This document shows, piece by piece, positions 1 through 8,991 of a DNA stretch of 64,000 nucleotides. Both the position numbers and the translations under genes were made by a program. The stretch's first letter is position 1. Each line of letters starts with the position of its first letter. The stretch lies in assembly GCA_902562275.1 (NCBI GenBank), contig CACESS010000008.1:1-64000 (forward strand). The letters run 5' to 3'. Source of the stretch: an uncultured Alphaproteobacteria bacterium (GTDB lineage Bacteria > Pseudomonadota > Alphaproteobacteria > HIMB59 > GCA-002718135). The notes under the pieces are model-generated. The model was not told the DNA's origin. It saw only the letters and a list, made by a program, of their open reading frames with translations, and did no database searches.

Positions 1-1653
1 AAAAGCATGTGTAGAACCACTATCAAACCATACTTCAACTACATCTTTAACTTGTTCATAATCTTCAAGTGAATATTCATCCCCTAAAAACCTTTGTGGA
101 TCTTCGGTAAACCACGTATTGCTTCCTTCTTTTTCATATATGTTAGCTATTCTATTGATAATATTTTCATCTCTTAAAGGTTGACCCGTTTTTTTATTTA
201 CAAATAATGGTAAAGGTACACCCCACACTCTTTGTCTAGATACACACCAATCTGGTCTAGTTTCAATCATTGATCTAAGCCTTGTTTGGCCTTGAGGAGG
301 ATAGAAAATAGTTTCATCAATTGATTTAAGGGCAATGTCTCTTAAATTATTTTTTTCCATAGAAATGAACCATTGTGGAGTATTTCTATAAATAAGGGGA
401 GCTTTAGACCTCCATGAATGTGGGTAGCTATGACGAAGAGTTCCTTTAAATAATAATTTTGAAAATTCTTTTAATTTATCTGCAATTTTGTGATCTACCT
501 TATAAATATGTTCGCCTTCAAAACCAACAGCGTGTTGATTATATTTTCCATCATCTTGAACTGTCTGAATAATATCAACATTGTTTTTTATACCTAAAAC
601 ATAGTCGTCATCTCCGTGTCCAGGAGCTATATGTACAACTCCTGTTCCCTGTTCTAAGTTTACAAAATCACCATGAAATGGTTTTACAATAAAATCATAT
701 CCCAATTTTTTAAATGGATGCTCACATTCGCAAGAAGATAAATTATCTCCTTTAAATTTCTTTTTTGTACTAAATTTTTTAATTCCAATTTCTTCAGTTA
801 CACTTTCTACAAGTTCTGAAGCAAATATTAATTTATCATTTTTTTTGACTAAACTATCTTCTTCTAATTCTTCAACAACAATAAGTGAATAATCTAATTC
901 TTTACCATAAGCCAAAGCTCTATTACCTGGAATAGTCCAAGGAGTTGTTGTCCAAATAACGATATTAGAATCAATTAAATCTTTATCGGTAGAATTTTTA
1001 ATTAAAAATTTCACATATATAGTGTTAGACGTATGATCTTCATATTCAACTTCTGCATCAGCTAGAGCTGTCTTTTCTACAACAGACCATAGAACTGGTT
1101 TTGCTCCTTTATACAAACTTTCATCAAGAAGAAATTTTCCGAGCTCTCGAACAATTTGTGCTTCTGCTTGATTTGACATTGTGAGATATGGATTTTCCCA
1201 ATCCCCTTCAACACCAAGTCGCCTAAACTCTTTTTTTTGTATATCGATCCATTTTTCTGCAAACTCTCTACACTCGTTCCTAAATTGAACAGTTGGAACA
1301 TCATCCTTGTTCTTTCCTTTTTTTCTATATTCTTCTTCTATTTTCCATTCAATTGGTAAACCGTGACAATCCCATCCAGGTACATAAATTGAGTCTTTAC
1401 CTGCCATTTGTTGTGTTCGCACAATAACATCTTTTAGAATTTTATTAAGAGCAGTTCCCATATGAATATGTCCATTTGCGTATGGCGGACCATCATGAAG
1501 AACAAATTTTTCTCTACCTTTAGATTTATCTCTTAGCTTTTTGAAAATATTTTCTTTATCCCACTCCTCTATTATTGCAGGTTCTTTTGAAGGAAGGTTA
1601 GCTCTCATTTCAAAAGATGTTTTAGGAAGAAAAATTGTATCTTTATATTCCAT
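1..1653 (-). CDS. ileS: isoleucyl-tRNA synthetase, N-terminal 551 residues (partial)
   Basis: Class I aminoacyl-tRNA synthetase that charges tRNA-Ile in the cytoplasm. The reading frame runs from the ATG at 1653 to the window edge without a stop, so the C-terminal part (KMSKS loop, anticodon-binding domain) lies outside. Seen: DGPPYANG followed by HMGT, the form of the HIGH signature near residue 65; PGWDCHGLPIE just after; the editing-domain region with WTTTPWTIPGN; and GSTHAF at the edge, typical of the bacterial enzyme. The start overlaps the ribF stop as TAATG, so the two are probably translated together. The ribF-ileS order is common in proteobacteria. Confidence 0.96.
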   Translation of the reverse strand, partial: MEYKDTIFLPKTSFEMRANLPSKEPAIIEEWDKENIFKKLRDKSKGREKFVLHDGPPYANGHIHMGTALNKILKDVIVRTQQMAGKDSIYVPGWDCHGLPIEWKIEEEYRKKGKNKDDVPTVQFRNECREFAEKWIDIQKKEFRRLGVEGDWENPYLTMSNQAEAQIVRELGKFLLDESLYKGAKPVLWSVVEKTALADAEVEYEDHTSNTIYVKFLIKNSTDKDLIDSNIVIWTTTPWTIPGNRALAYGKELDYSLIVVEELEEDSLVKKNDKLIFASELVESVTEEIGIKKFSTKKKFKGDNLSSCECEHPFKKLGYDFIVKPFHGDFVNLEQGTGVVHIAPGHGDDDYVLGIKNNVDIIQTVQDDGKYNQHAVGFEGEHIYKVDHKIADKLKEFSKLLFKGTLRHSYPHSWRSKAPLIYRNTPQWFISMEKNNLRDIALKSIDETIFYPPQGQTRLRSMIETRPDWCVSRQRVWGVPLPLFVNKKTGQPLRDENIINRIANIYEKEGSNTWFTEDPQRFLGDEYSLEDYEQVKDVVEVWFDSGSTHAF

Positions 1654-2582
1654 TACAGTTGATGATATTCTTTAGCTTTATTTATATCTTTGTTGATTTG
1701 CTTAGTTAATTCTTCAAAATTATTAAATTTTTGTTCAGATCTATTAAATGTAAGGAATTCAACAGTCAATTCTTTACCATATATTTCTTCATTAAAATTA
1801 AACATATGTGTCTCTAAAAGGAGTTTACTACCATCGACTGTTGGTCTTAAACCAAAATTTGAAACACCTTTGTATTTTTTGCCTTCTAATAGCACTTCCA
1901 CACAGTAAACACCTCTTTTTGGTAATATGTGTTGATCTGGTATCATATTAGCAGTCGGAAAATTGATTTCTCTAGCTCTTTTATCACCTTCAATTATTGT
2001 TCCATGCATATGCCAAGGCCTGCCTAAAGACTCTGTAACATCTTCCATATAACCATCTTTTATTTTTGATCGAATTATTGAAGATGAATATTTATCCGAT
2101 TTATCAGTAAGCATAATCGGATCGATTAAATGAATATTAAAATTATTTTTTTCAGCGTACTTTTCTAATGTTTTAAAATTACCTTTTCTATCTTTTCCAA
2201 ACTTAAAGTCAGTACCTATAACTAAGTATTTAATATTTAATTTATCAATAAGAATTTTAGTTACAAAATCATCAGCTGATAAAACTGATAGATTATTATC
2301 AAAAGAAAAATCTATAAATATATCTAGATCCAATTGTTCAAGAAAATTTATTTTATCACTTTGGGTATAAATATTAAAAGGTTCATTAATTTGATTAAAG
2401 AAATTACGAGGATGAGGATTAAAACTCATTATAGAAGATAATAAATAATTGTTTGATGCAATCTCCTTAATTTTATTTATTATTTTTAGGTGTCCTTTAT
2501 GTATTCCATCAAAGTTACCGATCGCTAGACATAGGTCAAGTTTTTCAAAATCTGATTCAGTGTCTAATTTATAAATTTTCAT
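1653..2582 (-). CDS. ribF: bifunctional riboflavin kinase / FAD synthetase
   Basis: Converts riboflavin to FMN and FMN to FAD. The 309-residue length is normal for the bifunctional family. The N-terminal nucleotidyltransferase half has AIGNFDGIHKGH near residue 20 and the SSSIIRSKI segment near 165. The C-terminal flavokinase half has GRPWHMHGTI, then INFPTAN and KRGVYCV, and VSNFGLRPTVDG. It lies 42 bases after xylA on the same strand and overlaps ileS downstream, so sugar-island transcription could read into these core genes. Confidence 0.95.
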   Translation of the reverse strand: MKIYKLDTESDFEKLDLCLAIGNFDGIHKGHLKIINKIKEIASNNYLLSSIMSFNPHPRNFFNQINEPFNIYTQSDKINFLEQLDLDIFIDFSFDNNLSVLSADDFVTKILIDKLNIKYLVIGTDFKFGKDRKGNFKTLEKYAEKNNFNIHLIDPIMLTDKSDKYSSSIIRSKIKDGYMEDVTESLGRPWHMHGTIIEGDKRAREINFPTANMIPDQHILPKRGVYCVEVLLEGKKYKGVSNFGLRPTVDGSKLLLETHMFNFNEEIYGKELTVEFLTFNRSEQKFNNFEELTKQINKDINKAKEYHQL

Positions 2583-2624
2583 AATATTTATAAATCAATT
2601 ATTATAGAAACTTATGATTAGTAA

Positions 2625-3938
2625 CTATAAATATTTATTTAAGATATTTTCAAGATATTCTTGTCTTCCCGAACGAGGTTCTGGTTCAATATTATCATCA
2701 ATTACTTTTTTGTTAATATCATCTAATCCAGTATCTTTATTATGAATAAATTGTCCTAGATTTTCATTCCAATCAGAATACCTATCTTCAATAAACTTAG
2801 GAATAACATTATCGTTCATAAGTTTTTCAGTAGCTATCAGTGTCTTTGCACAAACATCCATTCCTCCAACATGAGCATGAAATAAATCTTCAGGATCAAT
2901 AGATTGTCTTCTTATTTTTGCATCAAAGTTCATTCCTCCCTGACCTAAACCGCCATTCTTAAAGATAAAATAAAATGACATAAGTAAATCAGCAGGATTA
3001 TTTGGAAACTGATCAGTATCCCATCCTAGCAGAGTATCACCTCTATTTATATCAATACTTCCTAATGCATTGTTTGAAGTTGCATAAGCAATTTCATGTT
3101 CAAAATTGTGACCAGATAAAGTAGCATGATTTACTTCAACATTGAGTTTAATTTCATTTTCTAAACCGGCTTTTCGTAAAAAAGCTAAGCAAGTTGCAGA
3201 ATCAAAATCATATTGATGTTTAGTGGGTTCATGAGGTTTTGGTTCCAATAAAATTTGACCTTTAAATCCTATCTTATGTTTGTAGTTAACAACTAATTCT
3301 AAAAATCTTTGAAGATTATCTGTTTCTCTTGCCATGTCAGTGTTAAGGATTGTTTCGTAACCCTCTCTTCCACCCCAGAGAACATAGTTTTGTCCACCTA
3401 ATCTCAAAGTTGCATCCATGCAATCTTTTACCTGTGCAGCTTTGTAAGCAAAAACTTCTGGATCTGGATTGGTAGAAGCACCGCTCATATATCTTTTGTG
3501 AGAAAAAGCATTTGCTGTTCCCCAAAGTAACTGCATTCCAGTGTCATTAATTTTTTGTTCCATTAAATCTATAATGTGGAAGAAGTTTTTTTGCGTTTCA
3601 GAATAATTTGAGCCCTCAGGTGAAATATCTCTATCGTGAAAGCAGAAAAAAGGTGTTTTTATTTTGGTGAAAAATTCAAATGCAGCATCAAGTTTCATTT
3701 CAGCCATTTTCATTTCATCACCTGCTTGCATCCAAGGTCTATCAAATGTTTGACCACCAAATGGATCAAGGCCAGGCCAAGTAAATGTATGCCAATAACA
3801 AGTTGCAAATCTTAAATGTTCTTTCATTGTTTTTCCTAAAACAACTTTATCTTCATCATAGAATTTAAATGCTAATGGGTTCGAACTATTTTCTCCTTCA
3901 AATTTTATTTCAGGAATATTTTTAAAATAATTTGTCAT
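2625..3938 (-). CDS. xylA: xylose isomerase
   Basis: Metal-dependent aldose-ketose isomerase interconverting D-xylose and D-xylulose in the cytoplasm. The 437 residues match the class II enzymes. HDRD at 101-104 gives the catalytic His and Asp at the same numbers as in E. coli XylA. EPKPHEPTKHQYD in the middle carries the metal-binding Glu and Lys, and EVNHATLSGH the next metal site. No xylulokinase gene is in the window. It is the last gene of the operon that starts with the binding protein at 8889, which hints that a pentose or a glycoside releasing xylose is imported by that system. Confidence 0.95.
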   Translation of the reverse strand: MTNYFKNIPEIKFEGENSSNPLAFKFYDEDKVVLGKTMKEHLRFATCYWHTFTWPGLDPFGGQTFDRPWMQAGDEMKMAEMKLDAAFEFFTKIKTPFFCFHDRDISPEGSNYSETQKNFFHIIDLMEQKINDTGMQLLWGTANAFSHKRYMSGASTNPDPEVFAYKAAQVKDCMDATLRLGGQNYVLWGGREGYETILNTDMARETDNLQRFLELVVNYKHKIGFKGQILLEPKPHEPTKHQYDFDSATCLAFLRKAGLENEIKLNVEVNHATLSGHNFEHEIAYATSNNALGSIDINRGDTLLGWDTDQFPNNPADLLMSFYFIFKNGGLGQGGMNFDAKIRRQSIDPEDLFHAHVGGMDVCAKTLIATEKLMNDNVIPKFIEDRYSDWNENLGQFIHNKDTGLDDINKKVIDDNIEPEPRSGRQEYLENILNKYL

Positions 3939-3962
3939 ATCTTCTCCCTAGATTATTTTACT

Positions 3963-4676
3963 CTATCTTGATGCCCAAAGCAAACCACGATGATAAATTT
4001 TTCTCATTTCAGGATAGTTTAATTCATGAGCAAAATGTCCAAGAGAAGTGTAAAAAATTTTACCTTTTCCAATTTTTCTTTTCCATACAACTGGCATTTC
4101 TACATCCTTTATCCATTCAGTTTGATATTGGTCATCTCCAGGCTTTCCAGGTTCTTGTTCTAATTTCCAGATTTCGTGACCTTGGAAAGTAGTAGTGGCA
4201 AGGACTTCGTTCATTGGATCTACATGCATGTAATACTGTTCAGAATGATAATCAAAATCCTCAACACCTTCCATTATTGGATCATCTTTTTTAGTTATAT
4301 TAACTTTATAATCATGAATTCCATTAGGATGACTTACCCATTGACCTCCAGTTAAAAATTGCCAATCAATTGATTGTCTAAAAGCATCACACATCCCTCC
4401 ATGATGTCCAGCAAGACCGCAACCATTTATAACTGCCTTTACGACATTGTTAACTTCATTCTTTTTAATTTCACCACTAGCTGAATGATGAAAAGCCATT
4501 GTTACTATTGGTATAATTAAGTCCATTTCATGAACATAATCTTGCGCAAAAGCAGCAGTTGAATATTCAGATCTTATCTCATAGCCATCAGGTTCTAACA
4601 TTTCAGTTAAAATTTCATTACATTTTTCTGGTTGGTGTCCAGGCCATCCCCCATAAACAATTAAAGCTTTCTTCAT
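3963..4676 (-). CDS. ThuA-domain protein
   Basis: A 237-residue member of the ThuA (trehalose utilisation) family, which has a class I glutamine-amidotransferase-like fold. Seen: N-terminal strand with VYGGWPGHQPE, GHHGGMCDAF near residue 93, the HSEQYYMH segment near 144 and GKGKIFYTSLGH near the C-terminus, all typical of the family. No signal peptide. In rhizobia thuA and thuB (a Gfo/Idh enzyme) act together on imported trehalose-like sugars, probably through 3-keto intermediates. Here the Gfo/Idh gene lies 11 bases upstream. The true substrate is unknown. Confidence 0.85.
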   Translation of the reverse strand: MKKALIVYGGWPGHQPEKCNEILTEMLEPDGYEIRSEYSTAAFAQDYVHEMDLIIPIVTMAFHHSASGEIKKNEVNNVVKAVINGCGLAGHHGGMCDAFRQSIDWQFLTGGQWVSHPNGIHDYKVNITKKDDPIMEGVEDFDYHSEQYYMHVDPMNEVLATTTFQGHEIWKLEQEPGKPGDDQYQTEWIKDVEMPVVWKRKIGKGKIFYTSLGHFAHELNYPEMRKIYHRGLLWASR

Positions 4677-4687
4677 TTACAACTCCC

Positions 4688-5845
4688 TTATTTTAAAAAT
4701 TTTCCATTCTCTGTATCTAAAAAAGATTGAGGAATGTTTGTTATACTTTCTAGATTTACTTTTTCATTAATTTTAGCAGATTTTAGAATTGATTGCATTA
4801 TCTCCAAAACGTGTAGACTTAACTCACCACTACATCTGTTAACTTTATTTTCTTTAATTGAATCAATCATTTCACAAACTCCAATTCCTCTAAAGTTAGC
4901 AGATGTAGGATCTTCGTTTGCTTTATCATTTTTTTCTCCACCTGTTCTATTTGTATTTAATCGTCCTAGATTCATGTCATCAGTTTTAATAGTTTTCCAA
5001 TCTGATTTCTTTTCATCACAAATTTTAATTTCTCCACCAAACATGTTAGGATCAGGAATGTTTATAGCACCTTTTGTTCCAAATAATTCAATATGAGACT
5101 TATTATGTTTATAAACATCAAATGAGAAGAAAGAATCAATTAATGCTCCATTCCTAAATTCAATTTGAGAGATCAAAGTTGTTGGGATATCAACCTCTAT
5201 TTTTTCACCTTTTCTCTCTCCGCTACCAATTTCTCTTTGAGAGTAAACTGTTCGAGATTGACTATAGACACTTTTGACAGGTCCCAATAAGTTTACTAAT
5301 GCTGAAAAATAGTATGGCCCCATATCTAAAATTGGGCCTCCGCCATATTTGTAATAAAAGTCTGGGTTTGGATGCCAAATTTCATGGCCCACTAAACCCA
5401 TTGAAATACTACCTAGAACTATTTCACCTATTGTGCCATCCTCAATGACTTGCTTTGATTTTTGTATTCCAGCACCTAAGAAAGTATCAGGAGCACTACC
5501 TACATATAAATTTTTAGATTTGGCTAAATCTAATAATTCTTTTCCTTGGGCAATTTCAATCGAAATAGGTTTTTCAGAGTAAGAATGCTTACCTGAGTTT
5601 AAAATTGATTTTGATACTTCGTAATGAGCATTTGGAATAGTAAGATTGATAACCAATTGAATATGTTCATTAGACAATAATTCTTCAACTGATAAATTTT
5701 TAATATCATATTTTTCAGAATAATTCTTTGAAGCTAAAGGGTTTAAATCAGCACAAGCAATAATTTCAAAATTATTAAAAAAATTTTTTGCATTGTAAAT
5801 ATATATATCTGCTATATTTCCACAACCTATTACACCAACTTTCAT
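4688..5845 (-). CDS. Gfo/Idh/MocA-family NAD(P)-dependent dehydrogenase (ThuB position)
   Basis: Predicted sugar or cyclitol dehydrogenase, 385 residues. Seen: N-terminal Rossmann motif GVIGCGNIA (4-12), acidic CADLN after the second strand, and EKP at 91-93 supplying the conserved lysine that contacts cofactor and substrate. The C-terminal half carries the family's GGGPILDMGPYYFSALVNLLG region. It is strikingly similar along its whole length to the second Gfo/Idh gene at 26349-27497. The position between a CUT1 permease and thuA matches thuB of the rhizobial thu operon. A 15-base gap to the permease supports one transcript. Confidence 0.88.
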   Translation of the reverse strand: MKVGVIGCGNIADIYIYNAKNFFNNFEIIACADLNPLASKNYSEKYDIKNLSVEELLSNEHIQLVINLTIPNAHYEVSKSILNSGKHSYSEKPISIEIAQGKELLDLAKSKNLYVGSAPDTFLGAGIQKSKQVIEDGTIGEIVLGSISMGLVGHEIWHPNPDFYYKYGGGPILDMGPYYFSALVNLLGPVKSVYSQSRTVYSQREIGSGERKGEKIEVDIPTTLISQIEFRNGALIDSFFSFDVYKHNKSHIELFGTKGAINIPDPNMFGGEIKICDEKKSDWKTIKTDDMNLGRLNTNRTGGEKNDKANEDPTSANFRGIGVCEMIDSIKENKVNRCSGELSLHVLEIMQSILKSAKINEKVNLESITNIPQSFLDTENGKFLK

Positions 5846-5860
5846 AATATATGTTCCAAT

Positions 5861-6685
5861 CTATTCTTTAACAGCACCACCTGTTAATCCAGCAATTATA
5901 AAGCGTTGTAAGGCAAGAAAAAATACAACAGCAGGAATTAGTGTTAAAGATACAAAGGCTAGAATCTTTGGCCAATCTGTAATATATTCCCCTCTGAAAA
6001 CCATTATTCCAAGAGGCCAAGAGTAATAACTTTCACTATTAATCATAATTAAAGGTAGTAAATAATTATTCCAACTTCCAACAAGATTAATAACAGCTAC
6101 TGTTGCTATAATTGGTGTTGAAAGAGGTAATGTAAATCTAAAATAAAATTGAGAATATGAACATCCATCAACAAATGCAGCATCGAAAAGTTCAGAGGGC
6201 ATTTGTCTGAAGAAACCTCTAAATAGTATTATTGCAAATGCTAAACCAAAAGCAATTTGTGGCAGTATTACAGCCCAAACGGAACCCAGTAAACCAAGAT
6301 CTCTTACTCTTAAGAAAAGTGGAAGAATGGCAGTAGCGAATGGGAAAGTTAAACCGAGTATAAAATAATTGAATAAGAATTTATCTCCAAAGAATTTCAT
6401 ATGAGCAAATACAAAAGCAGTCATTGAACCAAGAAGAATGACAAGAAATGTAGTTCCAAATGCATATAATACTGAGTTCCATGTGAATAACCAAAACTTG
6501 TTATCTACTAATAGTCCAGTATAGTTTTCAATGTACCATACTGTTGGTAAACCTAAAGAATTAGTTCTAAGATCTCCTATCCCCTTAAAACCACCAACAA
6601 TTGATACATAAAGGGGTATAAAAATTATTCCTGCAATAAAAAATAAAAACAAATACATATAAAATGATTTTAAATTTTTAAACAT
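5861..6685 (-). CDS. CUT1-type sugar ABC transporter permease (MalG/ThuG-like)
   Basis: Inner-membrane permease subunit. Six hydrophobic helices are seen. The EAA-type loop reads ELFDAAFVDGCSYSQFYFRFTLPL, split by the conserved Gly. The longer open frame starts at 6736, but I chose the ATG at 6685. It overlaps the TAA of the upstream permease as TAATG and has GAGGAAA at good spacing, while the longer form would overlap its neighbour by 52 bases and add a non-hydrophobic head. It pairs with the 6685-7569 permease. No ATPase gene lies in the operon. Confidence 0.92.
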   Translation of the reverse strand: MFKNLKSFYMYLFLFFIAGIIFIPLYVSIVGGFKGIGDLRTNSLGLPTVWYIENYTGLLVDNKFWLFTWNSVLYAFGTTFLVILLGSMTAFVFAHMKFFGDKFLFNYFILGLTFPFATAILPLFLRVRDLGLLGSVWAVILPQIAFGLAFAIILFRGFFRQMPSELFDAAFVDGCSYSQFYFRFTLPLSTPIIATVAVINLVGSWNNYLLPLIMINSESYYSWPLGIMVFRGEYITDWPKILAFVSLTLIPAVVFFLALQRFIIAGLTGGAVKE

Positions 6686-7569
6686 TAATCTTTCCTCATT
6701 AATGTTCTTTGATAAGTTATTGCAACTGTGAAACAAATAAGAAAAATCACAACCCCTATCGCACTTCCAAATCCAAATTTCATCCTCATAACACCAAAAT
6801 AATATAAATAAGTAACCATTGAATGGGTTTGATTAGATGGCCCACCTCCAGTTAAAGGCATAATTAAATCAAATAGTTGTAGAGAACCTAGTAACGATAA
6901 AAAAACCGATAATCTAATAGTTGGAAGGAGGATTGGGATTTTTATCCGAATTGCAGTAGTGATTGGTCCAGCCCCGTCAACTTTTGCAGCCTCTAAAACT
7001 TCTTTAGAAATATTTTGAAGACCAGCAATATATATCATCATATGTATCCCAAAATATTTCCAAAAAATTACAATTAATATGGCCATCATTGCTGTATCTT
7101 TTTCTGAAATTAAGTAAGGCGGTTGAGCACCAAAAAAATTCCATATTGCCGCGACCATCCCGTAATTTCCATCATAAATATATGCCCAAATTAAAGCAGT
7201 TACAATTTCTGCAAGAATGTATGGTAGAAAAAAAACCGTTCTAAAAAAACTTGCCCCTCTAATCTTATCTGAAATAAGTAATGCTACAAGTAAAGCGAAC
7301 GGAAGTTGTATAAAAAGAGAAACTGCAATTATATAAAAATTGTTTTGTAACGAAAGTATAAAAGTTTTATTTTTAAATAAATATTGATAGTTTTTAAGAC
7401 CTACATATTTATTTGGTTCTCCATATCCATCCCACCTATAAAAACTATAATAAGCGGCTTCAACAATTGGCAAAACTACAAACAATGTAAAAATAGTTAA
7501 TGCAGGTATAATGAATATAATAAGAGTTGAATACTTACTTAAAATAGCATCGTATTTATTCTTGTTCAT
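6685..7569 (-). CDS. CUT1-type sugar ABC transporter permease (MalF/ThuF-like)
   Basis: 294-residue inner-membrane permease. Six transmembrane stretches can be traced, the first at about 13-35. The cytoplasmic EAA loop reads EVLEAAKVDGAGPITTAIRI, and the segment after it has the LTGGGPSNQT motif common in MalF-type subunits. It follows the binding protein after a hairpin-containing gap and overlaps the next permease. Substrate specificity cannot be read from the permease. Confidence 0.92.
   Translation of the reverse strand: MNKNKYDAILSKYSTLIIFIIPALTIFTLFVVLPIVEAAYYSFYRWDGYGEPNKYVGLKNYQYLFKNKTFILSLQNNFYIIAVSLFIQLPFALLVALLISDKIRGASFFRTVFFLPYILAEIVTALIWAYIYDGNYGMVAAIWNFFGAQPPYLISEKDTAMMAILIVIFWKYFGIHMMIYIAGLQNISKEVLEAAKVDGAGPITTAIRIKIPILLPTIRLSVFLSLLGSLQLFDLIMPLTGGGPSNQTHSMVTYLYYFGVMRMKFGFGSAIGVVIFLICFTVAITYQRTLMRKD
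6691..6697 (-). promoter_or_regulatory. ribosome binding site deciding the 6685 start
   Basis: On the minus strand GAGGAAA lies within the last codons of the upstream permease, about seven bases before the ATG at 6685. It supports internal, coupled initiation there rather than at 6736. Confidence 0.7.
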
Positions 7570-7600
7570 AGTTATTACGTTGAAAAAATATTAACAAAGT

Positions 7601-7628
7601 AAGAAGGCCTTTTTTAAAAGGCCTTCTT
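7601..7628 (-). terminator. intergenic stem-loop after the SBP gene
   Basis: AAGAAGGCCTTTT and AAAAGGCCTTCTT form a near-perfect inverted repeat with a very short loop, 10 bases after the SBP stop and before the permease gene. On the minus strand no long U-run follows, so it looks more like an mRNA-stabilising or partial-attenuation hairpin than a full terminator. Such elements keep binding protein in excess over permease. Confidence 0.7.
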
Positions 7629-7638
7629 AGTTATATTA

Positions 7639-8889
7639 TTATTGGTTAAATTCCCATGATTCTTGAACTAACTGAGCAGCCTCTTCTGGATTAATAATTC
7701 CTGCAGCTAAATCAGTAGAAACATCGTTAACAACTCTTCCAATATCAGGACCTAAAAACTGATCATAAAACAATTGATGGTATTGTGATGCACCAATATT
7801 TGATGCAACATTTGATAAAATTGGATTTGTTAACAGTTTATCTGCACCAAGAACAACTGGTATATAAGCGCCTTTTGAAGCGTCATCATTCTGATATTCA
7901 GATGATACCATATGCATCAAAAATTCAACAGCAGCATCGGGTGCAGTTTTTGTGACTAACCAACCACTAATCCCTCCTAAGGTATCTGTTGATTCTCCTA
8001 ATGCTCCATTAGTCATTGGCATGCTGAAAATACCCATATTCTCAATACCTAAACCCTCTCCACTAGCACTATTCGCTTTTTGAGCCCCTATCATCCAGTT
8101 TCCCATAAAAGCCATTGCACATTTTCCATCTCCAAAAAAACCTGCTTGGTCAGGCCAAGTTGCACTCAACCATCCATCCTGAAAAGGATCCAGTTCTACT
8201 AGTTGTAACATTTGTTCACCAGATTTAATGTACTCTGGTCTGTCCCAGCCACCGTTTTCAAAAGATTCTAAAAATAGTGCCTTACCACCATTTCTAATAT
8301 GAAGATGTGTCCAAATAAAATGAACTGGCCATTTATCTTTTCCTCCTAAACAAATAGGTGTGATTCCTGCTTCCTTAATTTGTTTAACTGCAGCAAGTAA
8401 ATCATCCCACATAACAATTTTAGAAACATCAACACCAGCTTCATTAATTAAATCTTTGTTATACCACCAGGTAACTTGAGATACATTTCTTGGGAAACCT
8501 ATTCTAGTACCTTTAACTACAAAAGCATCAGATGCTGCGGCACTAACATTATCAAGATAACTTTGTGGAACTAGATCTGTAATATCTCTTAGAAGTCCTG
8601 CCTCATATTGAGCAAGCATTACTCCTCCACCCCAACTTTGAATGATATGAGGTCTATCATCTGATTGTAACATTGTTGGAAGTTTAGCCTTAAAAGCTTC
8701 ATTCTCTAAATATTGTAATTCAACTGTGTGTCCTGTTTTTGCTTCAAAATCTTCAGCAGCTCTTAAATAATTTGGAAATTCAGGTGAACTATCGCCTTGG
8801 ATGTGAAGCCATTTGATAGTTTCTGCATTTACAGAACTATAAAAGATTAAAGAAAAAGAAATTAAAACTAATTTGAAAATAAATTTCAT
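7639..8889 (-). CDS. family 1 extracellular solute-binding protein, sugar ABC transporter (ThuE-like)
   Basis: Periplasmic receptor for a CUT1 importer. The 416 residues begin with a Sec signal peptide: charged MKF, a hydrophobic core, and cleavage likely after VNA at about residue 22. The mature part starts TIKWLHIQ and has the tryptophan-rich stretches of sugar-binding family 1 proteins (WWYNKDL, GISGWLV). It is the first gene of the operon SBP, permease, permease, Gfo/Idh, ThuA, XylA. The order recalls thuEFG and thuB/thuA of Sinorhizobium, minus the thuK ATPase. The ligand is probably an oligosaccharide or glycoside, but this is inference. Confidence 0.9.
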   Translation of the reverse strand: MKFIFKLVLISFSLIFYSSVNAETIKWLHIQGDSSPEFPNYLRAAEDFEAKTGHTVELQYLENEAFKAKLPTMLQSDDRPHIIQSWGGGVMLAQYEAGLLRDITDLVPQSYLDNVSAAASDAFVVKGTRIGFPRNVSQVTWWYNKDLINEAGVDVSKIVMWDDLLAAVKQIKEAGITPICLGGKDKWPVHFIWTHLHIRNGGKALFLESFENGGWDRPEYIKSGEQMLQLVELDPFQDGWLSATWPDQAGFFGDGKCAMAFMGNWMIGAQKANSASGEGLGIENMGIFSMPMTNGALGESTDTLGGISGWLVTKTAPDAAVEFLMHMVSSEYQNDDASKGAYIPVVLGADKLLTNPILSNVASNIGASQYHQLFYDQFLGPDIGRVVNDVSTDLAAGIINPEEAAQLVQESWEFNQ

Positions 8890-8991
8890 TATTCCTCCTA
8901 TTTTTTTAATATTTTACTTAGATAACTAATATAATCAATAAGGATATTGTCTTTTTTTTAATCAAAAAACATATAAAATTTAATAATAAAT
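8890..8991. promoter_or_regulatory. divergent control region, SBP operon and sulfatase
   Basis: This 102-base AT-rich gap separates the leftward SBP operon from the rightward sulfatase. Near the sulfatase a possible -10 TATAAA (8972-8977) lies only about 14 bases before the ATG, with a weak TTGTCT 19 bases upstream of it, suggesting a very short leader. No Shine-Dalgarno sequence precedes that ATG. A good SD, AGGAGGAAT, precedes the SBP start. I see no clear operator palindrome. Confidence 0.35.

Noticed and set aside
1077..1304. Open frame on the minus strand inside ileS
   Set aside because: The ileS frame is continuous through the region with conserved motifs; this is an out-of-frame shadow.
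6686..6736. Seventeen-residue extension of the 5861-6685 permease
   Set aside because: It overlaps the neighbour gene, contains the Shine-Dalgarno sequence for the true start, and has no family likeness.
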